NCBI GenBank assembly: GCA_021234155.1
Contig: JAJEKV010000083.1
Coordinates: 3,686,573-3,750,572 of the forward strand
Reading direction: 5' to 3'
Origin: Isoetes taiwanensis
Taxonomy: Eukaryota > Streptophyta > Lycopodiopsida > Isoetales > Isoetaceae
Length of the DNA stretch: 64,000 nucleotides
How positions within the stretch are numbered: position 1 is the stretch's first letter; every line of letters begins with the position of its first letter. The translations under genes and the position numbers were made by a program. The notes beneath the pieces are model-generated. The model worked only from the letters and a program-made list of their open reading frames with translations. It searched no databases and was not told the DNA's origin. Shown here piece by piece: positions 54,301 through 64,000 of the stretch.

Positions 54301-57300
54301 AATTATTATAGCAATCATGTCCAGCTAAGGGCTCACCAGCCTTCTAGATATGTTGGATGAAAATGAAAAAAGAACCACTGAAACATTAAAATTAGGGAAC
54401 TTTTGTCTTTATCCTAGCACTGGCTTAAAGTATGAGCTGACGTCAGACTTGTTTTCTTCTTTAAAGGACTTATGCTTTTCCTTTGCTGCCCGCTTTGTTC
54501 TGCTTGACACTTTCATGGTTACCCCTCTTGGGATTGGATTAGATGGCCCAGGAAGAGGCCCTGACTTCCGTTTATTATTATTATCACCTCCAATGAGAAA
54601 GAGAGTGTTTTGGATTCTGTGTAGGTCATTTTCCTGTCCAGTTCTCCTCAGCCTGCTCCTTCAGCAGATTTCTTCTATGAACAGTCATTTGATGAAATTC
54701 TTCTATGAACAGTCATTTGGTGAAAAATAGAGCTATACATTTCTGGTCCTCATATCTGATGAGTTTTGAATGGGAGGTAGGTTCTTGAACAACCTGCCCT
54801 GTATTTCATAATGTACGAGATTTCTAAAATTCAGAAACTGCAAGCACATGATTCGCCACAGTTGACGACGTTAGAAACTGAGGATGGATGGGTAAGTACT
54901 GAATCCAAGGCTTCTTTCTTACAGGCAAAGCTCTATAAATGCTTGGTGCAGTTTTATGCTGGATCGGATCTGCTAATGGAAGTACCACTGAGTTGGGGTC
55001 AAGCTTGTATAAATGCTAGTTCCAATTTTGCAAAGAACATTTGCTTGTCAGTAGAAGCAAGGTTGTGTAATGAGTATGTCCAACTACTTAAACCTGTATT
55101 CGATACCAGTGGTTCACTTCCAGCCAACATAGTTTCTCATGCCATGTTAAGAATTGAGGACGTTAGGGACCTGCAAAATCAAGTACTCTACAATGGAGGT
55201 ATAAGCCTGGTTTTGTGCCAAATAGGGTATTATCCTGAATATGCCAAAACCAAAGAAGCTCCGCAAACCAAGGGATTCTTCACCCCCAGCCAAATGGGGG
55301 TCTCAATACCATGGCCAAAATCAAGACACTAGAGGGGGTAAAGGCATCGGCTATTTTAAGAAGACACTTCTATTCGTGCTTGGCCGATTACCAATCCCGC
55401 GGTTCTAGTTGGCCAAGTATATAAATGCTATATTGAATCATCGTATTGTGCTTAGGAAGCGTTGAATGCATCAGATTTCTGGTTCTTATGGATTTGAGTT
55501 TCTTATTTTAATCCATAGGGTTCTTGAATGTATCCATCATTGCAAACAGCTTTAGTTACTTGATTGTTCATGCCTGACAAATTAACTGTACAGGCCCAAA
55601 TGATGCAAGGGACAGAAACTGATCGTTTGCATTTGGAAAATATGACATGGCATTAATAGAATGTTATGACTACACTTGAATAGCTAGAAAGAAGTTGAAC
55701 AGAAGAGTAGATAAGATCAGCCCTTTTCGAATAGAGTGTTGAAAACATCATGATTAATTTTTTGAAGCGTGACTGTGCCCTTATGCTGTTAGGAAAGAAA
55801 GAAAGATTATATTAACGTCTACGAGAGACCGCTTGGGTCTATGAGACCAAATATACATCAATCATGTCCAGCTAGGGGCGCATTTGCAGCCACCTAGAGA
55901 TATTGCATAAAAAAGGAAAAAGAAAACTAAAACAATGAGATTAAGAAACTTTTGTCTTCTTGGCCACGGGCTCAAAGTATAAAGTAATGTCAGACTTGTT
56001 TTCTCTTTTGAAGGACTGCTTATGTTTATCCTTTACCGTCCGCTTTCTTCTTCTCGACACTTTCATGGTTACTCCTTTTGAGATTGGATGAGATGGTCCG
56101 GGAAGAGAACCTGCCTTCCGTTTATTATCATTATCACCTCCAATGAGAAAGAAAGTGATCAGTCTTTGCGTAGGATCGTTTTCATGTCCCACTCTTCCCC
56201 CAGCTTGCTCCTTTAATAGATTTCTTCTATGCACAGTCATTTGGTGCAGAAAAAGAGCTATACATTTCTGATCCTCATAGGCGATCAGTTTGGAGAGGGA
56301 GGTAGGTTCCCGAAATAGGCAATGGAATCTGCCCGTATTTCATAATAGACTGGACACGTGAAGATGAAATGTTCCTCCGACTCAATTACATTCAAGTGAC
56401 ATAGTCTGCAGATTCTTTTTCGAGCTCCACCTTGGGTCTACTAGCACGACCAGCTTCGATCTCGAGCTGATGAGATGAGACCCTGAGCTGACCGATAGCA
56501 TGTCTCACCTTATGTGCGAGGTGAATATTCAAATATCCTGGTCGCTCGATGAAACCATCTTCATTGATCTCAAGGAAGTGATCTTTGTAAAATTGCATCT
56601 TGGTAGGAAGATCACTTGGGGTTAACCATGTCCTTGATATGTATAAAATTTCCAGATCGTGCCGTATGAGCTGGTTCTTCTCTTTTTCAAGTCTCTTTTT
56701 TGCTCCAGGTTTTACCGCCATTATTAGCTGCAGCTACATTATGTTGAAAGGGGGGCAGGTTTCCCAAGCCAAATCCTAAAGAAGCAGCCCATTGCGATGC
56801 TTTTGCGTACCAACATTCCTGTACTCCCTTTTCAGCCAGATCTTTGGAGCTCTTGAGAGCAATCCATGGAAGCCTGCATTGGCCTTGCTGCGAGGACCCG
56901 AGTTGGTGCACTTTATGCAAAAAGGAGACTAACTGGAATGCTGCGTCCAGTTGAAGCGGAGTGGCTGAAAATTCTGCCAATATGATTGAATGTGGCACAG
57001 ATGCTTTGCTCATAATCATGCATCAGCAACAAAATTCCATGTCATCTGACAACATGTTAGCAACGTGAGTGATATTATCTTGTACATGTCAGCATGACAT
57101 GTGTCATTCTTGGGATGATGGATCATGCAGATATGGAGGTGCCTTCTCTCTAGTCTTCTTCAAATATCTAGACAATGGCATTAATATTAGACACTTCTTC
57201 TGAAGTTGGCAACTTGTCAATAAAAATCTCTCTTTATTTCCTCAGGTGTATTTCTTGATAATCTGGTTTTATGTTACATGTTTGCAGTTTTACCCGCCTT

Positions 57301-60300
57301 CTCCGGAAATGTGCCACATGCTTTAATGAAAGTATACCCTTCTGCAAACATTACAAGGCTGTCAAACTGGTATTTTCTGTTTGGAATTAAATTTAAAAAG
57401 GAAAAAGGAACCTAAGGTTTGTATGAGACCGTAGATGCAACTAGTGATTTCTGGATAACGTAGTTTGGACATTCAGGCCCTTCCCAGGAAGCTGGCTTTA
57501 GATTGCATTTATGGTTCTTGAATGATGGATGTGATGATTTATCTAATCAGTCATTGCAAGAGGGTAGTTTCATTTTAATAGAAAGACAAAAAAGAGATTT
57601 TGTGCTGCAATACCTATTTTACCTGACTTAATTACTCGAACGATCTCTATCTATATGAAATGAACTGATTTATTCATGTTCTCTCAGAGGCGCTATGGCT
57701 TAACCAAATTACAACATTTTAAAGGGGCAGCAGTTGATCAAAATTGATGTCCATCCTCTACTTCCCCTATTTTACACATTTGACCTGTACGATTTGGTCT
57801 TGGTATCTTATGCCATTTTCCACACTCAACTTATAGGTGTTGGGAGCTAACCCTCATCTGACAAGGTTGGTGTCTATATGACATTGATAAACAGTCTACC
57901 AAATGCTGTAACAATCACATGGCAATGACTTAATTCTAGTTGTATAAATTCAGCAAGCATCATTGGATATGGAGTTTAGAGTTAACTCCTAACTCATCTG
58001 TTAAAAAGTGTGACTGTTTCTATATACTTTCCATGTTTTTCTTGCTAGACCCAGCCCCCATATCTGACATCCATATAATATGACGGGCATGACCAAAGTT
58101 CGATTGGTCCAGTCCCATAACTGAATTGTTCTACACTTAGCCTGCATTGCAAATAAAGCTCTTCCCCACCAACAATCCTTTTATCTATGATTGCATTCTA
58201 TCTGTCTTGTTTGCTCACTACTTGGAAACAATATTTCTTAAAAAAAGTGCAATTCGTTGTACTTGTGAATAGGAACACTGTGCATAGTGATCCACGATGG
58301 TGCTGTACATATCTTCTTCAACCAACAGATCCACTTTTTATCAAAATTGGGAAAAGCTTCGTTGAAAGGCAAATCCTGGGTAAGCTTTGCGTTTGTGGCC
58401 TGTCATATTGACCTTTGGGTACCTGCACTTACTGACATAAAATGATGCATTTGCAGAGTATGGTTTCACAAATCATATCTACAACTGGTGAGATGTCTGC
58501 ACTTGAATTGCTATAGTTGGATATTTGTATATTTGCAGGAGGTCCTGTAAGAGCTCTATTTTCCACCTGCTTAAGCATAGAATTCCATGCACAACTGAGG
58601 GCAATGGTGGTATCATTAGCTGACATTTTGTACAATAGACCTTCACCTAAGGTTTCCTGAAGATGTCAGCATATGCGTGCCTGACTTCCTGTCCTCCTAG
58701 CTGCATAACAGCATAATTTGTTAGGCCTTTGCAATGTACCTGATTATTGAGCGCAGAAGTTTGAATATAATACAATCGAATAAAACAAACTTCCCACTAT
58801 CATGCCATCAAATCGGCATCTGTATTGAGCTTAGTATAGGTTTGTGCTTGCTCATATCCCATCATCGAAGTATTGTGTTCATTGTTCTGAGATATGTCAT
58901 GCTATGAAGTCTTTACTAAGATGAACCTGTGTTGAAGCTCTGACACGTTTAATTGATTTTATCCTACCCTATCATCAATAATTTACCAACATATAGAGTT
59001 TTTTATTAGAGTTACACTCGAATATGTGCATTGAAGGAGCTTATTTAAGGCCATACAAGATCTTTAAGCTTCACAGAAGATCTGCAGGTTTGAAATTGAC
59101 CGGAAATATTAGCCAGTCTTTAGCTGCATCCAATATGATAGTGATGCTGACAGAAGACAAACCAGCAACTGTGGTAAACACGTCTTCATAAGTACCCCTT
59201 AACCGATCTGGATCTATATTGGTCTGTATATCCATAAACAGCAAAGTTGGTATTGTCATTTACAACATATAGCATGCTTACCTATGAAGACTTCGGATCT
59301 ATACATGGATAAATGGAAGAAAAATACAACAGGATAGAAGCGTCTAACAGAAATATTCTAGCTAGTGAAGACAATAACTAAAGAAAGTGGAGCGTGACTA
59401 TGGCTTATATATGCCATGTCAGCAACAGCCTTGTAATATGCCAGGTCAACAGACATCATCATACACGTCAGCAGGCTAACACTCCTCCGTATGGTTCTTG
59501 GCAGCCATGCCTTCTACTGTGGCTGACTGATTTTACTCTAGTCATGAACCATATTTTCATGCCTCTGTACCGTTTTTGTATCTCTGAAATATAGACATTC
59601 AAATCATGAATATAAAACTGCAAAAAATAACTTTTGTGACTATGAACTATATTGAAGCTCATGAAACCATTCTGTATTTGGACAAGAAAGGACAAGAAAC
59701 TGTCCTAAGAGCTTCCTATCAACTTGATATGGATGATGACATGCTGGCATTAAAGACCACCTCCTATCCATACCAGAGCTAGAAAACAGTGTTTGAGTGT
59801 CACATGGAAGTCAGATAGGTGGTCAAGTTTTGATAATTCCCTCATCAAACTCTTTAAAATTCTGTTAAAGAAAACCTCGCAGCAGTTGGAAGATTACTTG
59901 AATTATTTCTTGGACCCCAATAAGATCAGACCTGCTCAAAAGCCAACATCAATCCATTACAGATTGTGAGTTTTCAACTTTGCCTAATTCTAACAAACTA
60001 ACAATGTTCCCCCAAGGTGATTTCAGTAACTTCCATTCCAACATGAAGACTTCGGATCTATACATGGAAATGGAAGAAAAATACAATAGAAACACTCTAG
60101 CTAGTGAAGACAATAACTAAAGAAAATGAATCGTGGCTATGGCTTATATATGTCATGTCAGCAAAAATATGCCAGGTCAGCAGTGTAACATCACCATAAC
60201 ATCAGCATAAGTCTGACAACTTGAACAGTTATGTCAACACCCACGCACGCTGCTTCTTCATAAGCAGATAAGTTCCTCTTTCTCCAGTGGCTTCTTGGAT

Positions 60301-62237
60301 CTCTGCTATTATACAATGTCTTGCCCGTGTTATATAATGGGCCTCCATTCATGTTCCTAACCCAACTCTCTTGATGATAGTTAAGGTATACCTGAAGTTT
60401 GAAGAGTACCCTCTGTAGTTGGCAGCTGGCCCACCAGAATCTACAAACCATGAGTCTGGAATCCCTGTTTGCCCCTGCTCTCCTTCTAACTCCATATCAT
60501 AGAAGTACTGGCGTTGCTGAGTTTCAGAGTCTTGCTCATTCCCGAAGTACCTTTACCTTAAAAATTGGCATATGCAAGGCTTCTAAATGACTTGAGATTG
60601 GATCCATCAGAGTCTGTATTTCCTTGTTTCATATTTCTAACCTGCATTCATGCAAATTCTATATGCCGTGCATGAGTGTTTTTCTTACATATCTAAAAGA
60701 CGGATTTTCTATAATAAATGATTTATCATCTAGAGATTTTAAAAGACAGATTTTTTTATAATATATGATATTTATCATTTATGGATAATATTATATTACA
60801 GTGATACATTTAATGAAAACAAGCCACCGACAGATGATACTCTTTACATAACATCTCTTGCTAGAGCAGTCTATGCTGGAATGACGGCAGGAGATGGAAG
60901 TGCAATATGGCTTATGCAGGTACTACATGGCTTCTTTTACTCACAAGTGTCTAACAGGCCCTTTCTTAATTTTCACGTTTTGCATTAGGTAAGTTGTCGA
61001 CCCGTATCCCTCAGAGTTTGTTATAAGGCAAATGATTATATAATCAGATAAAGACTTCAAAGTGCTCCTCATCACTGTGGGATGCCTTTACCTTTGGATT
61101 CGTTGTAAATGGCGGTTTCTTAGAAATTGGCATTGTCCTCAAGTTCATAATTGGATCTACTTAGTTCTGTATTGTCTGTGCAAATTCACTTTAACTCTAT
61201 GTTCTTCAGGGGTGGTTGTTTGCATCAGACTCTCAATATTGGAGGCCACCACAAATGAAGGTAGTCTCATTATTATGTGGCTATTAATTATAGACATGGC
61301 AAAATCGCTAACCTTTTCCATGTTATTGAATCCAATGGCAATGACTTCTCTTTTGCACTTGAAATATGCTAATAGTCTTCAGAATTGTGATACTGCAGTT
61401 TACATTCAAATGTTGTGTGCAGGCACTATTACACGCAGTTCCTTTTGGAAGAATGATTGTGCTTGATCTGTTTGCAGACGTCAAACCCATATGGTCCCGA
61501 TCCGAACATTTCTATGGCGTGCCCTATATCTGGTTATCACCTAGGCTATTTTCTTGTTTGAAAGTTCTGATTCATTAATTCTCCGATTGGTTATTCCTAT
61601 GTGTCCAGGAACCTGTTTATAGAAATAGCTGACCAACTGAGGTGCTTACATGGCACTTTATCGCTATTTATGTGGATTCTACTAGGCCTGGAATGTTCTG
61701 GCAATTATGAGAATGTGCCTTTAGTTGCCTTAACTACTGCATGGAATTTTATCCTGACTTTCCCTCAGGAGCAAGTTCTTTTTCTTTTACTAGATGCCAA
61801 TCCTTGATGTCAGTGTATCATCAAGTCTTGAATAAATTTGGGGAGTTGATTTCGGGGCTGATGAATAGTCTCAACTAGAAAGACTTTAAATATCTTTAGG
61901 CATCATGACCTCTCGAAGTTGACCTAAAAACATGAGGCTATAGGCATTAAGCTTTAGTTTACACGTTGCTTTCAAGAGATATGACATTCGTCTTTAGGGT
62001 AATCTTTTAGTCTCAATCTTTGGTTGTGAAACATGTGATCTTGGGCCTTTTGGCCACGTGACTTTGGCTCACCCAAAGACTTTTGGCCACATGTAACTTT
62101 AAATGTATATTTGATGATCGTATTGACTTGGTAGGTGCATGCTGCACAACTTTGGGGGGAACATGGAAATGTATGGAAGGCTTGATGTAATATCATCTGG
62201 CCCAATTGCTGCAAGAAGGAGCTTGAACTCTACAATG
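39351..62237 (+). CDS. NAGLU: Alpha-N-acetylglucosaminidase (GH89), 13 exons in window, 3' part beyond it
   Basis: Glycoside hydrolase 89, removing terminal alpha-N-acetylglucosamine; plant homologues are secretory or vacuolar. Exons: 39351-39569, 40714-40790, 43414-43622, 44967-45088, 45305-45396, 53512-53606, 57288-57369, 58273-58379, 58457-58487, 60802-60919, 61210-61260, 61423-61532, 62135-62237. All have GT/AG borders and consistent phases, and together give 472 codons of a protein usually near 800. Residues 1-26 form a signal peptide ([20 protein letters not shown]). Family motifs: [75 protein letters not shown], and [12 protein letters not shown] with the acid/base Glu (human Glu316), then CMLHNFGGN. 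The nucleophile region comes after the window. Several exons are as short as 31-51 nt, while introns reach 8.1 kb because of inserted elements. The exon 12 donor is GTTATC, a weak match. The coding part seen looks intact. Confidence 0.95.
41200..41690 (+). mobile_element. LINE 3' end in NAGLU intron 2, (TCCC)n tail
   Basis: The plus strand encodes the LINE ORF2 C terminus: [45 protein letters not shown]. Then comes a short 3' UTR ending GGTCTCATAGACC and a CCCT repeat (about 41,667-41,690). Same family as the copies at 54.2 and 55.8 kb, and 5'-truncated. A frameshift near 41,430 separates the two coding pieces. Confidence 0.8.
42170..43100 (+). mobile_element. Decayed Ty1/copia 3' remnant in NAGLU intron 2
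   Basis: [14 protein letters not shown] (about 42,255) is a copia RT segment. [17 protein letters not shown], ending near 42,770, recalls the end of copia pol. An LTR-like AT-rich stretch with GACATGGCAGCTGATGTGG follows. Much is missing and there are many breaks. Fossil. Confidence 0.5.
45455..45527. repeat. Short tandem duplication beside the tRNA-like repeat
   Basis: TGTGTTAGGAATTTAGGATA at 45455 repeats at 45496 (period 41), running into the tRNA-like segment. Confidence 0.8.
45513..45583 (-). mobile_element. tRNA-derived segment (SINE head or tRNA pseudogene)
   Basis: The minus strand reads GCCGGTAGCTTAGTGATAGA, an A-box-like start, a loop CTTGCAAGC with GCA in the anticodon place (Cys-like), and GGTTCAATACC as B box. 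The 5' and 3' acceptor arms do not pair, so it is not a working tRNA. It lies in NAGLU intron 5, with the tandem repeat on its 3' side. Confidence 0.6.
46620..47774. repeat. Degenerate repeat array, left part
   Basis: Several degenerate units with shared words: GGGAAATCCATC-ACC-TCTTATGGTGG, GGAACGCCCCA-AGGCAAGATC, TGGTCTCATATAGG-TTGTTACA, AAGCCAAGGTA-ATATGATATC and AAGTCATC-ATGCCC. The array continues after the copia element at 52,947-53,420, so it was one block before that insertion. No coding sequence. Origin (satellite or multiplied LTR piece) is unknown. Confidence 0.75.
47775..48022 (+). repeat. 5' LTR of the copia element
   Basis: Starts TGTTAGAATAG and ends GAGTCTTTCA. The TTTATAAGCC word near 47,909 is a likely promoter TATA. 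Confidence 0.95.
52694..52941 (+). repeat. 3' LTR of the copia element
   Basis: Same 248 bp as the 5' LTR, with about two substitutions. Confidence 0.95.
52947..53420. repeat. Degenerate repeat array, right part
   Basis: Continues the array of 46,620-47,774 with the same words, including two adjacent copies of ATTCTCTTACAGGGTGTCAG about 55 bp apart (near 53,311 and 53,356). Confidence 0.75.
54207..54815 (-). mobile_element. LINE 3' end in NAGLU intron 6, (CTTT)n tail
   Basis: The minus strand carries the same ORF2 C terminus and 3' UTR as the copy at 55.8 kb, with the tail seen as GAAA/GTAA repeats at 54,207-54,250. It is 5'-truncated near 54,815 and its reading frame is broken in several places. 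Confidence 0.8.
54811..55332 (+). CDS. Unassigned ORF of 173 codons in NAGLU intron 6
   Basis: The frame contains [40 protein letters not shown] and [20 protein letters not shown], soluble-looking and without a low-complexity bias. It begins at the truncation point of a LINE copy and has no family I recognise. It may be a fragment of an old mobile-element protein or chance. Exon status within NAGLU is ruled out by the continuous splice phases around it. Confidence 0.25.
   Translation: MYEISKIQKLQAHDSPQLTTLETEDGWVSTESKASFLQAKLYKCLVQFYAGSDLLMEVPLSWGQACINASSNFAKNICLSVEARLCNEYVQLLKPVFDTSGSLPANIVSHAMLRIEDVRDLQNQVLYNGGISLVLCQIGYYPEYAKTKEAPQTKGFFTPSQMGVSIPWPKSRH
55795..57020 (-). mobile_element. 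LINE ORF2 C-terminal part with (TTTC)n tail, NAGLU intron 6
   Basis: From 57,020 downward the minus strand reads [20 protein letters not shown] (fingers and thumb side), then [15 protein letters not shown], a [12 protein letters not shown] zinc-knuckle-like motif near 56,395-56,340, and [20 protein letters not shown] with a basic C terminus [19 protein letters not shown] and the end AKKTKVS. The 3' UTR ends GTCTCATAGACC and CGTAGACGTTAATATAATCT, then TTTC repeats. Frames change near 56,690 and 56,390. It is the longest copy of this LINE family here. Confidence 0.85.
57990..58200 (-). mobile_element. LINE ORF2 fragment just before NAGLU exon 8
   Basis: The minus strand reads [17 protein letters not shown] and [13 protein letters not shown], matching the conserved WxxxxxPxxxYGxExWG region of plant LINE ORF2. 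Only about 200 bp remain, and it is broken by frame changes. It ends about 70 bp before exon 8. Confidence 0.65.
59030..59270 (-). mobile_element. Ty1/copia RT fragment, NAGLU intron 9
   Basis: The minus strand has [20 protein letters not shown] and then an LYGLK-like word near 59,050, the core of a copia reverse transcriptase. Old fossil with many changes. Confidence 0.6.
59288..60190. repeat. Pair of direct repeats of about 150 bp flanking copia debris
   Basis: GACTTCGGATCTATACATGG begins both 59,288-59,460 and 60,046-60,190. Both go on through CTAGCTAGTGAAGACAATAA and GGCTTATATATG-CATGTCAGC. They may be remains of LTRs or leader repeats of the old copia element here. Confidence 0.7.
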
Positions 62238-62264
62238 GTAAATTTTCTTTTATCCGGTAGTTTG

Positions 62265-64000
62265 TGTTAGAATACTGTATTCTACTGTATTCTGTGTGTG
62301 ATGATGACTAGGCACGCATGCTTGATGCTGACATGGCATATCATGATGATCCATAGTCATGCCTGCTGATGTGGCATAGAGCGTGTCTGTTTGTTGCTGA
62401 CATGGCAAGACTTTATAAGCCATAGTCACGCTGATAGTTAGTTTATCCAGTTGTGAGTCGAAGTAAGGCTAGTCATTTGTATCTTCTCTCTATTTTCAAT
62501 TCATTGAAAATCTTTGAGTCTTTCATGGTATCAGAGCCGGATTTGGAAAAGAGAGACAGTGCAATTGAAGAACGTCAAATTTGACGTCAAATTTGTTCGA
62601 GATTTGGAATCTTTTGCGGACTTGAGTCCGTAAACTGGAGCGGATTTGAGCAGACTTTCCAGAGAGTCTACTCTTATCAAGATCGGCTGAATCAAGGAGG
62701 TTTTATTGCGGTTCTTGCAAGCTTCGTGTGTAGAGGTGGTTCTGCCTCTGTATCGTGGAATTCTTGATTGAAAATTAGTCTTTCTCTGCAGTTTTCTCGC
62801 CGTTCAGGCCGGTTTTTAGCAGTATACTTGAAATCTTATTCATTCTGGTGAATCCTTTCATTTCTGCTGATACTTTCTTTGAAGAATTGGTCTCTTTCAT
62901 CAAGTTTTCTCGATCTTTGTGATCTACATTACAGTTTCAACAGTAAAATGGCTGCTCATGCTGATCCTTGAAGTATTTTACTCATCCAGTATTGGATGCA
63001 GAGAATTATTTTACTTGGAGGGATGCTTTCGAAACAAATTTGAATCTCAGAGATTTGGGAGATGTGTTTCTTTCCACATGGAATCCTACCACTCCAGAAG
63101 ACCAAAAGAAAGATATGTATGCTTTAAATCATCTCAAGACTTGTATCTGTACTGATTTGTACTGATTTCCAAAGGGATATTAGAGGATTTAAAAGTTTTA
63201 AAGAAGCTTTTGAATTTCTTCAAAATATCTGTGTACAACAAGGTGAAGGACAGAGGATTATGTTCCAGAGTAAGCTGGATAATCTTCGGCTAGAAGAATG
63301 CAAGAATATGGCAGATTATTTGCAACAATGCAAGACCTTAAGAGAGAAGTTTTTTGGAGCAGGAGGGAGTATGACTGAGATTACTTTCATTATGTATGTT
63401 CTCAAAGGATTATCTAAAGAGTATCAGCACATTGTTGATCATTATCACATGAAAGTCAAAATCAAGGTTACTTTTACTCAACTTCAACAGAAATTGCTGG
63501 ATGCAGAATCAACTAGAAGACGGAGAGATCAATATGAGCATGCACATTATTCAGCTAAGTCCTCTCCTAATGCTATTTCTTCTCCCTCTTCCATTAATTC
63601 TTCTAAAGAATTGGTGCCTAAATCCTCTTTTGATTCATCTCGAGAACCTTTTGCTTGTTGGTTTTGTGGAAAGAAAGGACATCTTAAACGTGATTGTAGG
63701 AAGTTACAAAGGGAATTTGCTCAGTATTCAAAGGATCATGCTGTCAAACCAGTTAAGACAGAATCTGTGGCAATTTCTTCCAAGCAAGAAACAAGTGCCA
63801 ATATATCTCATATTTCTGTTGGAGATTTTGAGCTTGGTTTTCTCAATGTTGCAGCTGAGCATTTTGATGAAGATGTTTGGTTACTTGATTCTGCTGCCAC
63901 AAAACATTTTGCAGGGAAGTCTCAAGTGTTTGACACCATAATTCCTCATGATACTACCATAGTTCGAATGGCTGATGGTAATCTAGCGAAATCCAAAGGA
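62265..64000 (+). mobile_element. Second Ty1/copia element, 5' part, in NAGLU intron 13
   Basis: Same family as the element at 47.8 kb. 5' LTR of 261 bp at 62,265-62,525 with small indels against the other copy, PBS TGGTATCAGAGC at 62,526, then leader and gag from 62,948. Gag keeps [17 protein letters not shown] and the knuckle [14 protein letters not shown], followed by the start of the protease region at the window edge. It has a few breaks and is probably older than the first copy. The 3' end is outside the window, so the LTR pair cannot be compared. Confidence 0.92.

Overview
The window looks like nuclear DNA of a land plant with a large, transposon-rich genome. It has two intron-bearing housekeeping genes of plant type, Ty1/copia elements primed from initiator Met-tRNA, chromodomain Ty3/gypsy elements, and many LINE fragments. 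The very long introns of the second gene (up to about 8 kb) would fit a fern, lycophyte or seed plant with a big genome. The species cannot be fixed from the sequence alone.

Layout. 1-5 kb: LINE debris and a long (1.6 kb) Ty3/gypsy LTR. 5.97-8.4 kb: a complete six-exon ketopantoate hydroxymethyltransferase gene (panB) with TATA box and poly(A) signals. 10.2-25.8 kb: a decayed Ty3/gypsy element on the minus strand, split by a 12,617-bp DNA transposon (10,993-23,609). That transposon has 24-bp terminal inverted repeats and a 4-bp AATA target duplication. Its right end carries a decayed DUF7869-like transposase. Its left two-thirds is an unrecognised cargo of minus- and plus-strand ORFs, studded with more than 25 copies of a palindrome built on AAATTGGGC/GCCCAATTT that I see nowhere else in the window. 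25.8-30.6 kb: the 5' part of a LINE and a second gypsy element, both minus strand. 31.4-39 kb: gypsy 3' pieces, a second long LTR, a histone H3-like fossil reading frame on the minus strand, and an internally deleted gypsy copy. 39.35 kb to the right edge: an alpha-N-acetylglucosaminidase (NAGLU, GH89) gene on the plus strand, with 13 exons in the window and its 3' end beyond it. Its introns hold a young copia element (47,775-52,941, TSD ATATC), the start of a related copia element (62,265 onward), at least four LINE fragments, a tRNA-derived repeat and older copia debris.

Only two host genes are clear. panB makes the first committed intermediate of pantothenate (CoA) synthesis, probably in mitochondria. 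NAGLU is a secreted or vacuolar glycosidase. They are not functionally linked. The rest of the window is mobile DNA. The two most unusual things are the 12.6-kb transposon with its private palindrome family and unknown cargo, and the histone H3-like frame lying among retroelement remains. No tool was run; family names rest on motifs read by eye.
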